Below, one piece after another: positions 9,682-21,600 of a DNA stretch of 64,000 nt. Where the stretch lies: contig JAGYJR010000002.1 of NCBI GenBank assembly GCA_018401995.1, positions 124,001-188,000 on the forward strand, given 5' to 3'. How positions within the stretch are numbered: the stretch's first letter is position 1; every line of letters starts with the position of its first letter. The stretch comes from Flavobacterium sp. GTDB taxonomy: Bacteria; Bacteroidota; Bacteroidia; Flavobacteriales; Flavobacteriaceae. The notes beneath the pieces were generated by a model that worked only from the letters and a program-made list of their open reading frames with translations, made no database searches and was not told where the DNA came from. Both the position numbers and the translations under genes were made by a program.

Positions 9682-10704
9682 ATGAATGAGAATTTAGATC
9701 CCAATAAAGAGCGTTTTTCACCACAAGAGGTTGATATTGAAAAGGCATTAAGACCATTATCCTTTGATGATTTTACAGGACAAGAACAAGTTTTAGATAA
9801 CTTAAAAGTTTTTGTTCAAGCGGCAAATTTGCGAAGTGAAGCACTAGATCATACTTTGTTTCATGGCCCTCCAGGTTTAGGTAAAACTACGCTTGCCAAT
9901 ATTCTTGCGAATGAATTGGGTGTTGGAATCAAAATTACTTCTGGACCCGTTTTAGATAAACCAGGTGATTTAGCAGGTTTGCTAACCAACTTAGAAGAGC
10001 GCGATGTTTTGTTCATAGACGAAATCCACCGTTTAAGTCCAATAGTAGAAGAGTATTTGTATTCTGCCATGGAAGATTTCAAAATTGATATTATGATTGA
10101 GTCGGGTCCAAATGCTAGAACGGTTCAAATTAATCTTAATCCTTTTACGCTTATTGGCGCAACAACACGCTCTGGTTTGTTAACAGCTCCAATGCGTGCC
10201 CGTTTTGGCATCCAAAGTCGTTTGCAATATTACAATACCGAATTATTGACTACAATTGTGCAACGAAGTGCTTCAATTTTAAAAATGCCTATAACTATGG
10301 AAGCTGCGATAGAAATTGCAGGCAGAAGTAGAGGAACTCCACGTATTGCAAACGCACTCTTGCGAAGAGTGAGAGATTTTGCACAAATCAAAGGAAATGG
10401 AAAAATTGACATAGAAATTGCTAGATATGCACTAAAAGCACTTAACGTAGATGCTCATGGATTAGATGAAATGGATAACAAAATTTTAGTTACTATCATC
10501 GATAAATTCAAAGGCGGACCAGTTGGTTTATCTACATTAGCAACCGCCGTTTCCGAAAGTGGAGAAACTATAGAAGAAGTGTATGAACCTTTTTTAATTC
10601 AAGAAGGATTTATCATAAGAACTCCGCGCGGAAGAGAAGTTACGGATAAAGCGTATAAGCATTTAGGTAAAGTTAAAAATAATATTCAAGGAGGACTTTT
10701 TTAG
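9682..10704 (+). CDS. ruvB: Holliday junction branch migration DNA helicase RuvB
   Basis: Hexameric AAA+ motor that drives branch migration of Holliday junctions with RuvA. The 340-residue product has normal length. Walker A is GPPGLGKTT at residues 62-70, Walker B is FIDEIH at 112-117, sensor 1 is GATTRSG and the arginine finger region is MRARFG. The C-terminal winged-helix domain ends with RTPRGREVT. The partner ruvA lies 4.3 kb downstream rather than adjacent. It overlaps no gene but is followed one base later by the TTG start of queG. Confidence 0.97.
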   Translation: MNENLDPNKERFSPQEVDIEKALRPLSFDDFTGQEQVLDNLKVFVQAANLRSEALDHTLFHGPPGLGKTTLANILANELGVGIKITSGPVLDKPGDLAGLLTNLEERDVLFIDEIHRLSPIVEEYLYSAMEDFKIDIMIESGPNARTVQINLNPFTLIGATTRSGLLTAPMRARFGIQSRLQYYNTELLTTIVQRSASILKMPITMEAAIEIAGRSRGTPRIANALLRRVRDFAQIKGNGKIDIEIARYALKALNVDAHGLDEMDNKILVTIIDKFKGGPVGLSTLATAVSESGETIEEVYEPFLIQEGFIIRTPRGREVTDKAYKHLGKVKNNIQGGLF

Positions 10705-10705
10705 T

Positions 10706-11632
10706 TTGATTAATAATAAAGAAAAATATGTGCAACTTATAAAAGCCGAATCCCAGAGACTCGGCTTTTTGTCTTGCGGTATATCCAAAGCTGGTTTTCT
10801 AGAAGAAGAGGCTCCAAGATTACAAAATTGGCTCAACAACAATATGCACGGTCAAATGAGTTACATGGAAAATTATTTTGACAAAAGACTCGACCCAAGA
10901 TTATTAGTTGATGGTGCAAAAAGTGTAATTTCTTTGCTATTGAATTACTTTCCTTCGGACTTCCAAAATGGAGATTCGTATAAAATTTCAAAATATGCGT
11001 ATGGTGAAGATTACCATTTTGTAATTAAAGACAAGTTAAAAGAATTATTATATTTTATTCAGACAGAAATTGGTGAAGTAAACGGAAGAGCTTTTGTAGA
11101 TTCTGCTCCAGTTTTAGATAAAGCTTGGGCTGCTAAAAGCGGTTTGGGTTGGATTGGAAAAAACAGCAATTTAATTACTCAGAAAGTAGGTTCTTTTTAT
11201 TTTATAGCTGAATTAATTGTTGATTTAGAACTCGAATACGATACGCCAACAACTGATCATTGTGGAACATGTACAGCCTGTATTGATGCTTGTCCAACAG
11301 AAGCTATTGTGGCGCCTTATGTTGTAGATGGAAGTAAATGTATTTCGTATTTCACCATCGAATTAAAAGACAATCTTCCCAATGAAATGAAAGGCAATTT
11401 CGACGATTGGATGTTTGGTTGTGATGTTTGCCAAGATGTTTGCCCATGGAACCGATTTTCGAAACCACATAATGAACCCAGATTCCAAACCAATAACGAA
11501 ATTCTTCAATTCACTAAATCCGATTGGGAAGAAATTACAGTGGATACTTTCCAAAAAGTATTTAAGAATTCTGCTATCAAACGTACTAAATATGATGGAT
11601 TGGTGCGTAATATCAGTTTCTTAAAAGAGTAA
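10706..11632 (+). CDS. queG: Epoxyqueuosine reductase QueG
   Basis: Cobalamin-dependent [4Fe-4S] enzyme that reduces epoxyqueuosine to queuosine in tRNA, the last step of queuosine synthesis. The 308-residue product begins with TTG one base after the ruvB stop. Family motifs are [11 protein letters not shown] near the N-terminus and two ferredoxin clusters: Cys186, Cys189, Cys192, Cys196 ([12 protein letters not shown]) and Cys239, Cys242, Cys246 ([11 protein letters not shown]). The product is typical in length for Bacteroidota, which lack the long C-terminal extension of some homologues. The first 25 codons contain a GC-rich hairpin followed by a T run (see separate entry). Probably co-transcribed with ruvB. 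Confidence 0.93.
   Translation: MINNKEKYVQLIKAESQRLGFLSCGISKAGFLEEEAPRLQNWLNNNMHGQMSYMENYFDKRLDPRLLVDGAKSVISLLLNYFPSDFQNGDSYKISKYAYGEDYHFVIKDKLKELLYFIQTEIGEVNGRAFVDSAPVLDKAWAAKSGLGWIGKNSNLITQKVGSFYFIAELIVDLELEYDTPTTDHCGTCTACIDACPTEAIVAPYVVDGSKCISYFTIELKDNLPNEMKGNFDDWMFGCDVCQDVCPWNRFSKPHNEPRFQTNNEILQFTKSDWEEITVDTFQKVFKNSAIKRTKYDGLVRNISFLKE
10741..10770 (+). terminator. Terminator-like hairpin inside the 5' coding region of queG
   Basis: The arms AAAAGCCGA (10741-10749) and TCGGCTTTT (10761-10769) pair perfectly around an 11-base loop and run into TTTTTG, the shape of an intrinsic terminator. It lies in frame within queG codons about 12-22, in a conserved part of the protein. It could serve as the ruvB terminator or attenuate queG, or may be chance. 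Confidence 0.4.
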
Positions 11633-11683
11633 GAATTATATTCGCTTTTCAGAAAAAATATTTTCAATATCAAAACTTTACTG

Positions 11684-11691
11684 TAGTTTTG
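11684..11691 (+). promoter_or_regulatory. Possible -7 element for the DUF808 gene (TAGTTTTG)
   Basis: Matches TAnnTTTG and lies 28 bases before the ATG at 11720 in an 87-base AT-rich intergenic region. No clear -33 TTG was seen, so this is a weak call. Confidence 0.33.
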
Positions 11692-11719
11692 AGAGTTATT
11701 AAAAAGAAAAAATACAATT

Positions 11720-12601
11720 ATGGCGTCAGGATTTTTTGCAATATTAGACGATATTGCTGCTTTAATGGATGATGTTGCAGCAACAAGTAAGCTGGCAACA
11801 AAAAAAACAGCAGGAATCTTAGGAGATGACTTGGCAGTAAATGCTGAAAAAGCCACAGGATTTCTTGCTTCGAGGGAAATACCAGTTTTATGGGCAATTA
11901 CAAAAGGTTCATTTTTAAATAAATTAATTATTTTACCTTTAGTTTTTATTTTAAATTGGATATATCCTCCTGCAATTAAAGTTGCTTTACTTATTGGAGG
12001 AATTTATTTAGCATATGAAGGAGTTGAAAAAATTATCGATTACTTTTTTCATCGCGCTAAAAAAGGGGAAGAAATTATTGCGGAAAGCGAATTAATAGAA
12101 ACCGATGGAAATTCAGAAAAATCAAAAGTATATTCGGCCATCAAAACTGATTTTATCTTATCCTTAGAAATTGTAATTATTGCATTAGGCGTAGCAATAG
12201 AAAAAGAACATCCACTTATTACACAGATATTAAGCGTAACTTTTGTTGCAATTATCGCAACGGTTGGTGTGTACGGAATTGTAGCATTAATAGTTAGAAT
12301 GGATGATGCGGGTTTTTATCTTATGAAAAAATCGGACAGTAATAGTTTTTTATCTACTTTCGGCGGAATATTAATTAAGTCTTTACCATGGGTAATTAAA
12401 GGTCTTTCTGTTTTGGGAACTATCGCATTAGTTTTAGTTTCAGGAGGGATTTTTCATCACAATATCGAATATATTCATCACTTTATACCACAAAATATTC
12501 CCTCAGTTCTTTCTGAATTTATTGTTGGATTTACATTTGGATTAATTACTGTTTTGTTGATTAAAAGTTACAAGAAGATAAAGTCAATAATCCTGAAATA
12601 A
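11720..12601 (+). CDS. DUF808 / YedI-family inner membrane protein
   Basis: Membrane protein of the DUF808 (E. coli YedI) family; molecular function unknown. The 293-residue product begins with the family hallmark ASGFFAILDDIAALMDDVAA, followed by KTAGILGDDLAVNA. About five to six hydrophobic segments follow (roughly 65-85, 88-105, 148-166, 175-195, 225-250, 265-285). It has its own intergenic regions on both sides (87 and 123 bp) and is probably a single-gene unit. The name rests on the conserved N-terminal motif; there is no functional clue from neighbours. Confidence 0.85.
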   Translation: MASGFFAILDDIAALMDDVAATSKLATKKTAGILGDDLAVNAEKATGFLASREIPVLWAITKGSFLNKLIILPLVFILNWIYPPAIKVALLIGGIYLAYEGVEKIIDYFFHRAKKGEEIIAESELIETDGNSEKSKVYSAIKTDFILSLEIVIIALGVAIEKEHPLITQILSVTFVAIIATVGVYGIVALIVRMDDAGFYLMKKSDSNSFLSTFGGILIKSLPWVIKGLSVLGTIALVLVSGGIFHHNIEYIHHFIPQNIPSVLSEFIVGFTFGLITVLLIKSYKKIKSIILK

Positions 12602-12694
12602 TTTTAGTAAAATAAATAAATTAAGCTATATTATATAAATTAATTTATTTTCAAAAGAATGCTAAAATTATTTCTCATTTTATACCTATACTGC

Positions 12695-12702
12695 TATATT
12701 TG
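12695..12702 (+). promoter_or_regulatory. Predicted -7 element of the maeB promoter (TATATTTG)
   Basis: Exact TAnnTTTG match 22 bases upstream of the maeB ATG, in a 123-base AT-rich gap that holds no other recognised feature. No clear -33 TTG was found. Confidence 0.45.
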
Positions 12703-12724
12703 TAAGTTAGTAAAATAAAACACC

Positions 12725-15016
12725 ATGCATAAAGATAGTAAACGTAGAGAAGCCTTATTGTATCACGCAAAACCAACTCCTGGTAAAATTCAGGTAGTTC
12801 CTACTAAAAAATATGCAACACAAAGAGATTTGGCACTAGCTTATTCTCCCGGTGTTGCAGAACCTTGTTTAGAAATTCAAAAAGATATAAATAACGTTTA
12901 TAAATATACTGCTAAAGGTAACTTAGTAGCAGTAATATCAAATGGAACCGCAGTTTTAGGTTTAGGTGATATTGGTCCTGAAGCTTCAAAACCCGTAATG
13001 GAAGGAAAGGGGCTTTTATTTAAAATCTTTGCAGATATTGATGTATTTGATATAGAAGTAGATACAAAAGATGTCGATAAATTTATAGAAACAGTAAAAA
13101 ATATTGCTCCAACATTTGGCGGAATTAACCTTGAAGATATCAAAGCACCAGAATCTTTTGAGATCGAAAGACGTTTGGTAGAGGAGTTGAACATCCCAGT
13201 AATGCACGATGACCAACATGGAACCGCAATTATTTCTGCAGCAGCACTTTTAAATGCCGTTGAATTGGCAGATAAAAAAATGGAAGAAGTTACCATGGTA
13301 ATTTCTGGAGCGGGTTCTGCAGCTATTGCTTGTGCGAATTTGTATGTAGCTTTTGGTGTAAAACCAGAAAACATTGTAATGTTCAACAGTAAAGGACCAT
13401 TACGAAAAGACGATCCAAAAGTAACCGATATGCAACGCAAATATGCAACGGATAAACATTTTGATTCGTTAGCAGATGCCATGAAAGGAGCCGATGTTTT
13501 TGTTGGATTATCAACTGGAGACATTGTTACTGCTGATATGTTATTAAGCATGGCGGATAATCCTATTGTTTTTGCAATGGCTAATCCTACTCCTGAAATT
13601 AATTATGATTTAGCAATCGCTACTCGTAAAGATATTATTATGGCAACGGGGCGTTCTGACCATCCTAACCAAGTGAATAACGTTTTAGGATTTCCTTATA
13701 TTTTTAGAGGCGCTTTAGATGTGCGTGCTACTAAAATTAATGAGGAAATGAAAAAAGCAGCAGTAGTTGCTTTAGCGGAATTAGCGAAATCTTCTGTGCC
13801 AGAACAAGTAAATATTGCTTATGGAGAAACCAAATTAGCTTTTGGTCGTGATTATATTATTCCAAAACCTTTTGATCCAAGATTAATTGCCGAAATACCA
13901 CCAGCAGTTGCAAAAGCAGCAATGGATTCTGGTGTAGCATTGGCACCAATTACCGATTGGGAGAAATACAAAGATGATCTTTTAGAACGAATGGGTTCTG
14001 ATAATAAACTAGTTCGTTTGTTGATTAACCGCGCTAAAACAGATCCAAAACGTGTAGTTTTTGCCGAAGCAGATCATTTAGATGTTTTGAAAGCAGCCCA
14101 AATTGTTCACGAAGACGGCATTGGAATTCCAGTTTTGTTAGGAAACAAAGAAACTATTTTGGAATTGAAAGAAGAAATTGGTTTTGATGCTGAAGTGGAG
14201 ATAATAGATCCAAAAACCAAAGAGGAAGAAGAAAGAAGAAACAGGTTTGCCATGACTTATTGGGAAACTAGAAAACGTAAAGGCACAACTTATTTAGATG
14301 CTCAAAAATGGATGCGTGAAAGAAATTATTTCGCAGCCATGATGGTGAATAAAGGGGAAGCAGACGCATTGGTTACTGGATATTCTAGAAGTTATCCTTC
14401 CAATGTAAAACCGATGATGGAGCTAATTGAAAAAGCACCAGGTGTAACAAGAATAGCAACAACCAATATGATGTTGACCAAAAGAGGTCCGATTTTCTTG
14501 GCAGATACGGCTATTAATCCAAATCCAACAGCCGATGATTTAGCAAAAATTGCATTAATGACTGCTAAAACAGTTAGAATGTTTGGTATGGAACCCGTAA
14601 TTGCAATGGTTTCTTTCTCAAATTTTGGTTCATCAGATAATGAAAGTGCGTTGAAAATTAGAAAAGCAGTTGCTTTTTTACATGAAAATTATCCAGATTT
14701 AATTGTGGATGGTGAAGTGCAATCTGATTTTGCTTTGAATCCAGAATTGCTTTCAAGTAAATTTCCATTTTCAAAAATTGCCAATAAAAAAGTGAATACA
14801 TTGGTATTCCCAAATTTAGACGCAGCCAATATTACGTACAAGCTTTTAAAAGAATTAAATAAAGTAATGTCGATTGGGCCAATTATGTTGGGATTAGATA
14901 AACCTGTTCACATTTTCCAATTAGGAGCAAGTGTAGAAGAAATGGTAAATATGGCAGCTGTTGCTGTTGTTGATGCGCAAGAAAAAGAAAGACGTTCGAA
15001 ACAAATAAAAAAGTAA
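12725..15016 (+). CDS. maeB: NADP-dependent malic enzyme with C-terminal phosphotransacetylase-like domain
   Basis: MaeB-type malic enzyme that oxidatively decarboxylates malate to pyruvate with NADP reduction. The 763-residue product has the usual long architecture: malic N-terminal domain (about 15-150, with RDLALAYSPGVAEPC), NAD(P)-binding domain (about 160-400, with ISGAGSAAIACANLY and VFAMANPTPEI), then a phosphate acetyl/butaryl-transferase-like domain (about 430-750). The PTA-like domain usually acts as a regulatory module sensing acetyl-CoA and need not be catalytic. It stands alone with its own predicted promoter; ruvA follows 19 bp later and may be read through. Confidence 0.95.
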   Translation: MHKDSKRREALLYHAKPTPGKIQVVPTKKYATQRDLALAYSPGVAEPCLEIQKDINNVYKYTAKGNLVAVISNGTAVLGLGDIGPEASKPVMEGKGLLFKIFADIDVFDIEVDTKDVDKFIETVKNIAPTFGGINLEDIKAPESFEIERRLVEELNIPVMHDDQHGTAIISAAALLNAVELADKKMEEVTMVISGAGSAAIACANLYVAFGVKPENIVMFNSKGPLRKDDPKVTDMQRKYATDKHFDSLADAMKGADVFVGLSTGDIVTADMLLSMADNPIVFAMANPTPEINYDLAIATRKDIIMATGRSDHPNQVNNVLGFPYIFRGALDVRATKINEEMKKAAVVALAELAKSSVPEQVNIAYGETKLAFGRDYIIPKPFDPRLIAEIPPAVAKAAMDSGVALAPITDWEKYKDDLLERMGSDNKLVRLLINRAKTDPKRVVFAEADHLDVLKAAQIVHEDGIGIPVLLGNKETILELKEEIGFDAEVEIIDPKTKEEEERRNRFAMTYWETRKRKGTTYLDAQKWMRERNYFAAMMVNKGEADALVTGYSRSYPSNVKPMMELIEKAPGVTRIATTNMMLTKRGPIFLADTAINPNPTADDLAKIALMTAKTVRMFGMEPVIAMVSFSNFGSSDNESALKIRKAVAFLHENYPDLIVDGEVQSDFALNPELLSSKFPFSKIANKKVNTLVFPNLDAANITYKLLKELNKVMSIGPIMLGLDKPVHIFQLGASVEEMVNMAAVAVVDAQEKERRSKQIKK

Positions 15017-15035
15017 ATTAGCACTTTTAAAAGTT

Positions 15036-15617
15036 ATGATTACACACTTGCAAGGAAAATTAGTAGAGAAAAATCCAACCGATGTAGTTATTGATTGCAA
15101 CGGCGTGGGTTATTTGGTTAATATTTCATTACACACGTATTCGTTATTACCAACTACAGAGAATATTAGGTTGTTCACTTTTTTGCAAGTAAAAGAAGAT
15201 GCTCATACTTTATATGGTTTTGTTGAAAAACAAGAACGAGAATTGTTTAAATTATTACTTTCTGTTTCAGGAATTGGAGCTAATATTGCAAGAACAATGT
15301 TGTCTTCTTTGGCACCAATACAAATCATTCAAGCTATTGCTTCTAATGATGTTGTAACTATTCAAGGAATTAAAGGAATTGGAGCAAAAACAGCGCAACG
15401 TGTAATTCTAGATTTAAAAGATAAAGTGTTAAAAGTATACAGTTTAGACGATGTTTCTTCGGCTCCATACAATACAAATAAGGATGAAGCGTTATCAGCA
15501 TTAGAGGTTTTAGGTTTTAATCGTAAAAATGCAGAAAAAGTAATGGATAAAATTATTAAAGAAGCCCCAAATGCTTCTGTAGAAGACCTAATCAAACAAG
15601 CTTTAAAAAATTTGTAA
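15036..15617 (+). CDS. ruvA: Holliday junction branch migration protein RuvA
   Basis: DNA-binding partner of RuvB that clamps the Holliday junction. The 193-residue protein has the N-terminal OB domain (ITHLQGKLVEKNPTDVVID), two helix-hairpin-helix motifs (SVSGIGANIARTML near 75-90 and IKGIGAKTAQRVILDLKDK near 110-130) and the C-terminal RuvB-binding domain (ALEVLGFNRKNAEKV). It lies 19 bp after maeB and one base before the TTG start of sprA, a common flavobacterial arrangement as I recall it. Confidence 0.96.
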   Translation: MITHLQGKLVEKNPTDVVIDCNGVGYLVNISLHTYSLLPTTENIRLFTFLQVKEDAHTLYGFVEKQERELFKLLLSVSGIGANIARTMLSSLAPIQIIQAIASNDVVTIQGIKGIGAKTAQRVILDLKDKVLKVYSLDDVSSAPYNTNKDEALSALEVLGFNRKNAEKVMDKIIKEAPNASVEDLIKQALKNL

Positions 15618-15618
15618 G

Positions 15619-18600
15619 TTGAAAGAGGTTTTATACAATATATATTATAAAAATAAGAAAGCGTCAATTTTTTGGCTAATTTTTGTGTTTCCTTTCTTGT
15701 TGTTTTCGCAAGTTGAACAAGAACAAGATTCTATTAAAACAGGTTCAGATTTAGGAAAATTAAATCCGCCGAATCCTAATAGTATAATCAATGCTTACAC
15801 TTATAATCCATTAACAGATAGATATATTTATACAAGTACGGTTGACGGCTTTAATATTAATTATCCTTTAGTATTAACACCTGCTCAATACCAAGAATTA
15901 GTATTGCGAGAGGAAATGCGTAAATACTATAAGGAAAAATCGGCAGCAGTTGATGGTAAAAAGGAAGATGCAAAGCGCGATTTATTACCAAGATATTATG
16001 TAAATTCTAAACTGTTTGAAACAATTTTTGGAAGTAATACTATTGATATCAAACCCACTGGTTCTGTCGAGTTAGATTTAGGAGTTCGTTTTACAAAACA
16101 AGATAATCCAGCATTTTCACCAAGAAATAGACAAACTACAACTTTTGATTTTGACCAAAGAATTAGCGTTGGTTTACAAGGTAAAGTAGGAACTCGTTTG
16201 AATGTAAATGTGAATTATGATACCCAATCCACATTCGCTTTCCAAAACTTGATAAAATTAGAATACGGTGCGGATGAAGATGATATCTTACAGAAATTAG
16301 AAGTTGGTAACGTTAATTTTCCTTTATCGAATTCATTAATTCGAGGCGCACAAAGTTTGTTTGGTGTGAAAGCCCAACTTAAGTTTGGTAAAACTACCGT
16401 AACAGGTGTTTTTTCTGAACAAAAGTCTCAAACAAGATCGGTTACCTCTCAAGGCGGCGGAACTTTACAAGATTTTGAGCTGTTTGCTTTAGATTATGAT
16501 GCTGATCGCCACTTTTTTCTATCACAATATTTTAGAAATCAATACGATAAAGCATTAACAAATTATCCATTTGTTAATAGTCGTGTTCAAATTACAAGAA
16601 TAGAAGTATGGATAACCAATAAGCAAAATAGAATTAATTCTAACGAAAACAATTTGCGTAATATTATTGCGCTGCAAGATTTAGGAGAAGCTCCACTTCA
16701 AAATCTTCTTCCTCAGGAAGTCGTTGCAATTGATTTAGTAGCTAACCCTACATTTTTTAATGTTGCCCCAGATACACCAACAAATAATTCTAATAATAAG
16801 TTTAATCCAAATCAAATTGGTTCTGGATCGAGTTTTTTGAACAATAACATAAGAGAAGTACCCACAGCAAACAATGGATTTAATATTCCTGGTGTTGAAG
16901 AAGGTATTGATTACTCTAAATTAGAAAATGCAAGAAAACTTTCTGCTTCTGAATATACCTTTCACCCTCAGTTAGGTTATATTTCATTGAATCAACGTTT
17001 GTCAAACGATGAAGTTTTAGCAGTTGCTTTCCAGTTTACAATTGGTGACCAAGTTTATCAAGTAGGGGAATTTGGAACTGATGGTGTAGATGCAACTAAT
17101 GTGGATAATACTTCTGGGGTTGCTGTTCCAAGTTCACAAGCATTAATTTTAAAAATGCTGAAAAGTAATTTAACTTTAGTTAAACAGAAAGCGCCTAATC
17201 AAAATCTAACAATGCCTATTTGGAATTTGATGATGAAAAATATTTATCAAATTCCGTCCGCATTTCAATTACAACAAGAAGACTTTAGGTTCAATATCCT
17301 TTACACTGATCCTTCTCCATTAAATTATATCACACAAGCAGGAACAACTCCGCTACCAACTGACGTAGCCGATACACCATTATTGCGAGTATTTAATGTA
17401 GATAAATTAAATTATACCAATGACCCACAAGAAGGAGGAGATGGTTTTTTTGATTTTATTCCAGGAATTACAATCGATACTCAATATGGGAGAATAATCT
17501 TTACCACTAAAGAGCCATTTGGAGAACATTTATTTGAAAAGTTAGAAGATACAGGTGTTGAAAATTATAATGATCCATTAACGTATAATGAAAACCAAAC
17601 CAAATACGTTTTTAGAAATTTATATGCATCTACTCAAGCCGCTGCATTGCAAGACAGTGAAAAAAACAAATTTCAATTAAGAGGTAGGTATAAATCATCT
17701 GGAGGAGATGGAATTTCAATTGGAGCGTTCAATGTTCCGCAAGGTTCTGTTGTAGTAACAGCTGGAGGAAGGTTGTTAGTAGAAGGTCAAGATTATACTG
17801 TAAATTACCAATTAGGTAAAGTACAGATTTTAGATCCTTCACTTCAAGCTTCAAATACCCCAATTGAAATTTCAGTAGAAAACAATGCCGTATTCGGACA
17901 ACAAACCAGACGTTTTTGGGGTGTAAATATAGAACACCAATTTAATAAAAATTTCTTAGTTGGAGCCACGATGTTGCGTCTTTCGGAGCGTCCATTTACG
18001 AATAAATCAAATTACGGACAAGAATCAGTAAATAATACAATTTTTGGATTAAACGCTAATTTTTCTACAGAAGTTCCATTATTAACAAGACTAGTAAATA
18101 AGCTTCCTAATATTGATACTGATGTTCCGTCAAATTTATCATTTAGGGGTGAAATTGCTTATTTGTTGCCAGGTGCTTCAAAGGCAGATCAATTTAACGG
18201 AGAGGCCACAACTTATATTGATGATTTTGAAGGCTCACAAACCACGATTGATTTACGTTCGCCGCTTGCTTGGTCTTTGGCTAGTGTGCCATTGGAAGAT
18301 GATTATGATGGTATTCCTACTGCAGTTGATCCGCCATCAAACGATCTTACTGTTGGATTCAAAAGAGCAAAATTATCTTGGTACTCAATAGATCCAGTCT
18401 TTTATACGCAAACACCAGCAGGGATTTCAGATAATGACTTATCTTTAAATAAAACAAGAAGAATTTTTAGCAGAGAGTTATTTCCAAATTTAGATATTGC
18501 TCAAGGTCAATCAACTGTAATAAATACACTTGATTTAACCTATTTTCCTCAAGAACGTGGACCGTACAATTTTAATCCACTAGCTGCTGCAAATAATCAG

Positions 18601-21600
18601 TTTTCAGAAACCATTGCGCCTGATAATTGGGGTGGAATAATGAGAGCAATTAATACTACAAATTTTGAACAATCTAATGTTGAATATATTCAATTTTGGA
18701 TGATGGATCCTTATTATGATAGTGGTAATCCACAAGATTTTGTTGATCCAACAAATCAAGGTAAGTTAGTTATTAATTTAGGTGAAATATCTGAGGATGT
18801 TTTAAAAGACGGTAGAAAACAATTTGAAAATGGTTTGCCAGCAGTTGGTTCAACTCAACCTACTACGCAAACTGATTGGGGACAACAGCCAACGTCACAA
18901 TCGTTGATATATGCTTTTGATACGAATGAAGCTAATAGAAATTTACAAGATGCTGGATTTGATGGATTATTGGATGCTGAAGAAGCTATAAATTACCCTG
19001 CTTTTTCTGCTTTTTCTGATCCTGCAGAGGACAACTATCAATTTTACTTAAGTGCAGTTGGTGATGTTATCGCGCGCTATAAAAATTACAACGGAACACA
19101 AGGAAATTCACCCGTTAATGTGACAGATGCCAACAGAGGAAATACTACTTTTCCAGATGTTGAAGATATTAATAGGGATAATACAATGAATACCATTAAC
19201 GCTTATTTTAAGTTTGATGTTCCAATTTTAGCCTATCCTTCTACAGAAACTGGTGTTCCAGTTGGTCAAAATTATATAGTCGATACAAGGATTGACAATA
19301 ATGTTGCTTTACCTAATGGTCAATCAGGAAGAGTTCGTTGGATTTTATATAAAATTCCTATTCAGGATATTGCAAATGCAGAAAAAATTGGAGCAATTGA
19401 GGATTTGCGTTCAATTAGGTTTATACGAATGTACATGACTGGTTTTAAAGAAGAAGTTACTTTACGTTTTGGTGCCTTAGAATTGGTTAGAGGGGAATGG
19501 AGAAGATTTACAAATTCGTTAGATTTTAATGATAGTAATGTAAGTGATGATGATACGGGGTTTGATGTAGTTGCAGTAAATATTCAGGAAAATGCTACGA
19601 GAGTTCCAATTCCTTATGTTACCCCACCAGGAGTAACAAGAGAACAATTATTTAATAACAACACTATAATCAATCAGAACGAGCAATCTTTATCACTAAG
19701 GGTTTATGATGTAAACGGTGGTTATGTTGATGGATTGGAAGTAGGAGATAGTAGAGCTGTGTTTAAAAATGTAAATGTAGACATGCGTCAATTTAAAAAA
19801 TTACGTATGTTTTTGCATGCAGAAGCTCTGCCTAATCCTGAATCTCAACCACTTCAAGATGATGAGATGGCAGCTTTTATTCGTTTTGGTAATGACTTTA
19901 CTGAAAATTTTTATCAAGTGGAAATACCGCTTAAGGTCACTCCTCAAAACGCTACTTTCCCTGATGATATTTGGCCAACAGAAAATGAAATCCAACTTCC
20001 TTTAGATTTATTGACTAAATTAAAAATATTAGCGCTTAATAATGATTCATCAATAATTTATGATCCTAACGGAATAGGTTTTGTTGAAGAAGAAACAATT
20101 GGTTCTTCAGATAATAGATTGACATTGGGAATTAAAGGAAATCCTAACTTTGGATTGGTTAGAACAATAATGGTTGGAGTAAAAAACCGATCGGGACAAG
20201 TAATTCGAGGTGAAGTATGGTTTAATGAGCTCCGCATGTCAGATATGGATAATGAAGGAGGTTATGCAGCTATTGCTAATTTAGATACCAATATCGCAGA
20301 CTTCGCAACGGTATCAGCAACTACAAGAATAAGTACTATTGGCTTTGGTGGCATTGAGCAAGGACCTAATGAAAGAAGTAGAGAAGATGTTTTTCAATAT
20401 GATATTGTAACTAATGTTAATTTAGGTCAGTTGTTGCCCAAAAAATGGGGAATTAGATTGCCGTTTAATTATGCGGTAGGAGAAGAAACAATAACACCTC
20501 AATTTGACCCTTTTTATCAAGATATTGAACTAAATCAATTGCTAGATGTTACAACTGATGCAAATGAAAGAGCAAATATTGAAAATAGAGCAATAGATTA
20601 TACAAAGCGTACAAGTATAAATTTTATAGGGGTAAAAAAAGACAAAGCTCCCGAAAAAAAGCCACATTTTTATGATGTTGAGAATTTGACTTTCTCATAT
20701 TCAATGAATAAAATGGAGCACCATAGTTATGAAATTGAAAGTATGGAGGATCTACAAAACAGAACTACTGTAGATTACGCTTATTCTTTTCAATCAAAAC
20801 CTATTGAGCCATTCAAGAAGAGTCAGAAGTTAAAGAAGAATGGATATTACAAGATGTTGTCTGATTTTAACTTTAATTATTTACCAACGAATGTTTCCTT
20901 TAGCTCAAATATTTTAAGACAGTTTAATAGGCAGCAATTTAGATTAGTTGATGTACAAGGAATTGGTTTAGAGCCTTTGTTTCGAAGAAATTATTTCTTT
21001 AATTACAATTATGGTTTCAATTTTGACATAACGAAATCCTTAAAAGTTAATTATAACGCTAGTACTAATAATATAGTTAGAAACTATTTAGATGAAAACA
21101 ATGTACCTGTTGATGGATTAGATATATGGGATGGATATTGGGATATAGGAGATTCTAATCAACATAATCAACAAATTGTTGTTAATTATGAAATTCCAAT
21201 TAATAAATTACCAATTTTTAGTTTTGTTAAATCTAATTATACGTATACTGGGGATTATAATTGGCAAAGGTCATCAGATCAGTTTGCTAATTTTGAAGAT
21301 GAAAATGGACAACGTTGGAATTTAGGAAACACCATTCAAAATGCAAATTCACATAAGTTGAATACAACGCTTAATATGGATTTGTTTTATAAATACATTG
21401 GACTTACGGGTAAGAAAAAAGCAAAAACAGCTCCTGCTAAAAACGCTCCTCCAAAGCCAGGCCAAAAAATACAAGCAGCAGAGAAAAACAACATCAATAC
21501 AGACGGCAGTATTTTTATACAAGGATTGAAAGGAGTTTTAACAAGTGTGAAAAATATTCAAGTAAATTATACCGAAACAAACGGTACGGTTCTTCCTGGA

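Noticed and set aside
12898..13551. Long antisense reading frame (217 codons) opposite maeB
   Set aside because: Composition is Ser/Ile/Phe-rich as expected for the complement of a conserved gene; maeB on the plus strand has all catalytic motifs.
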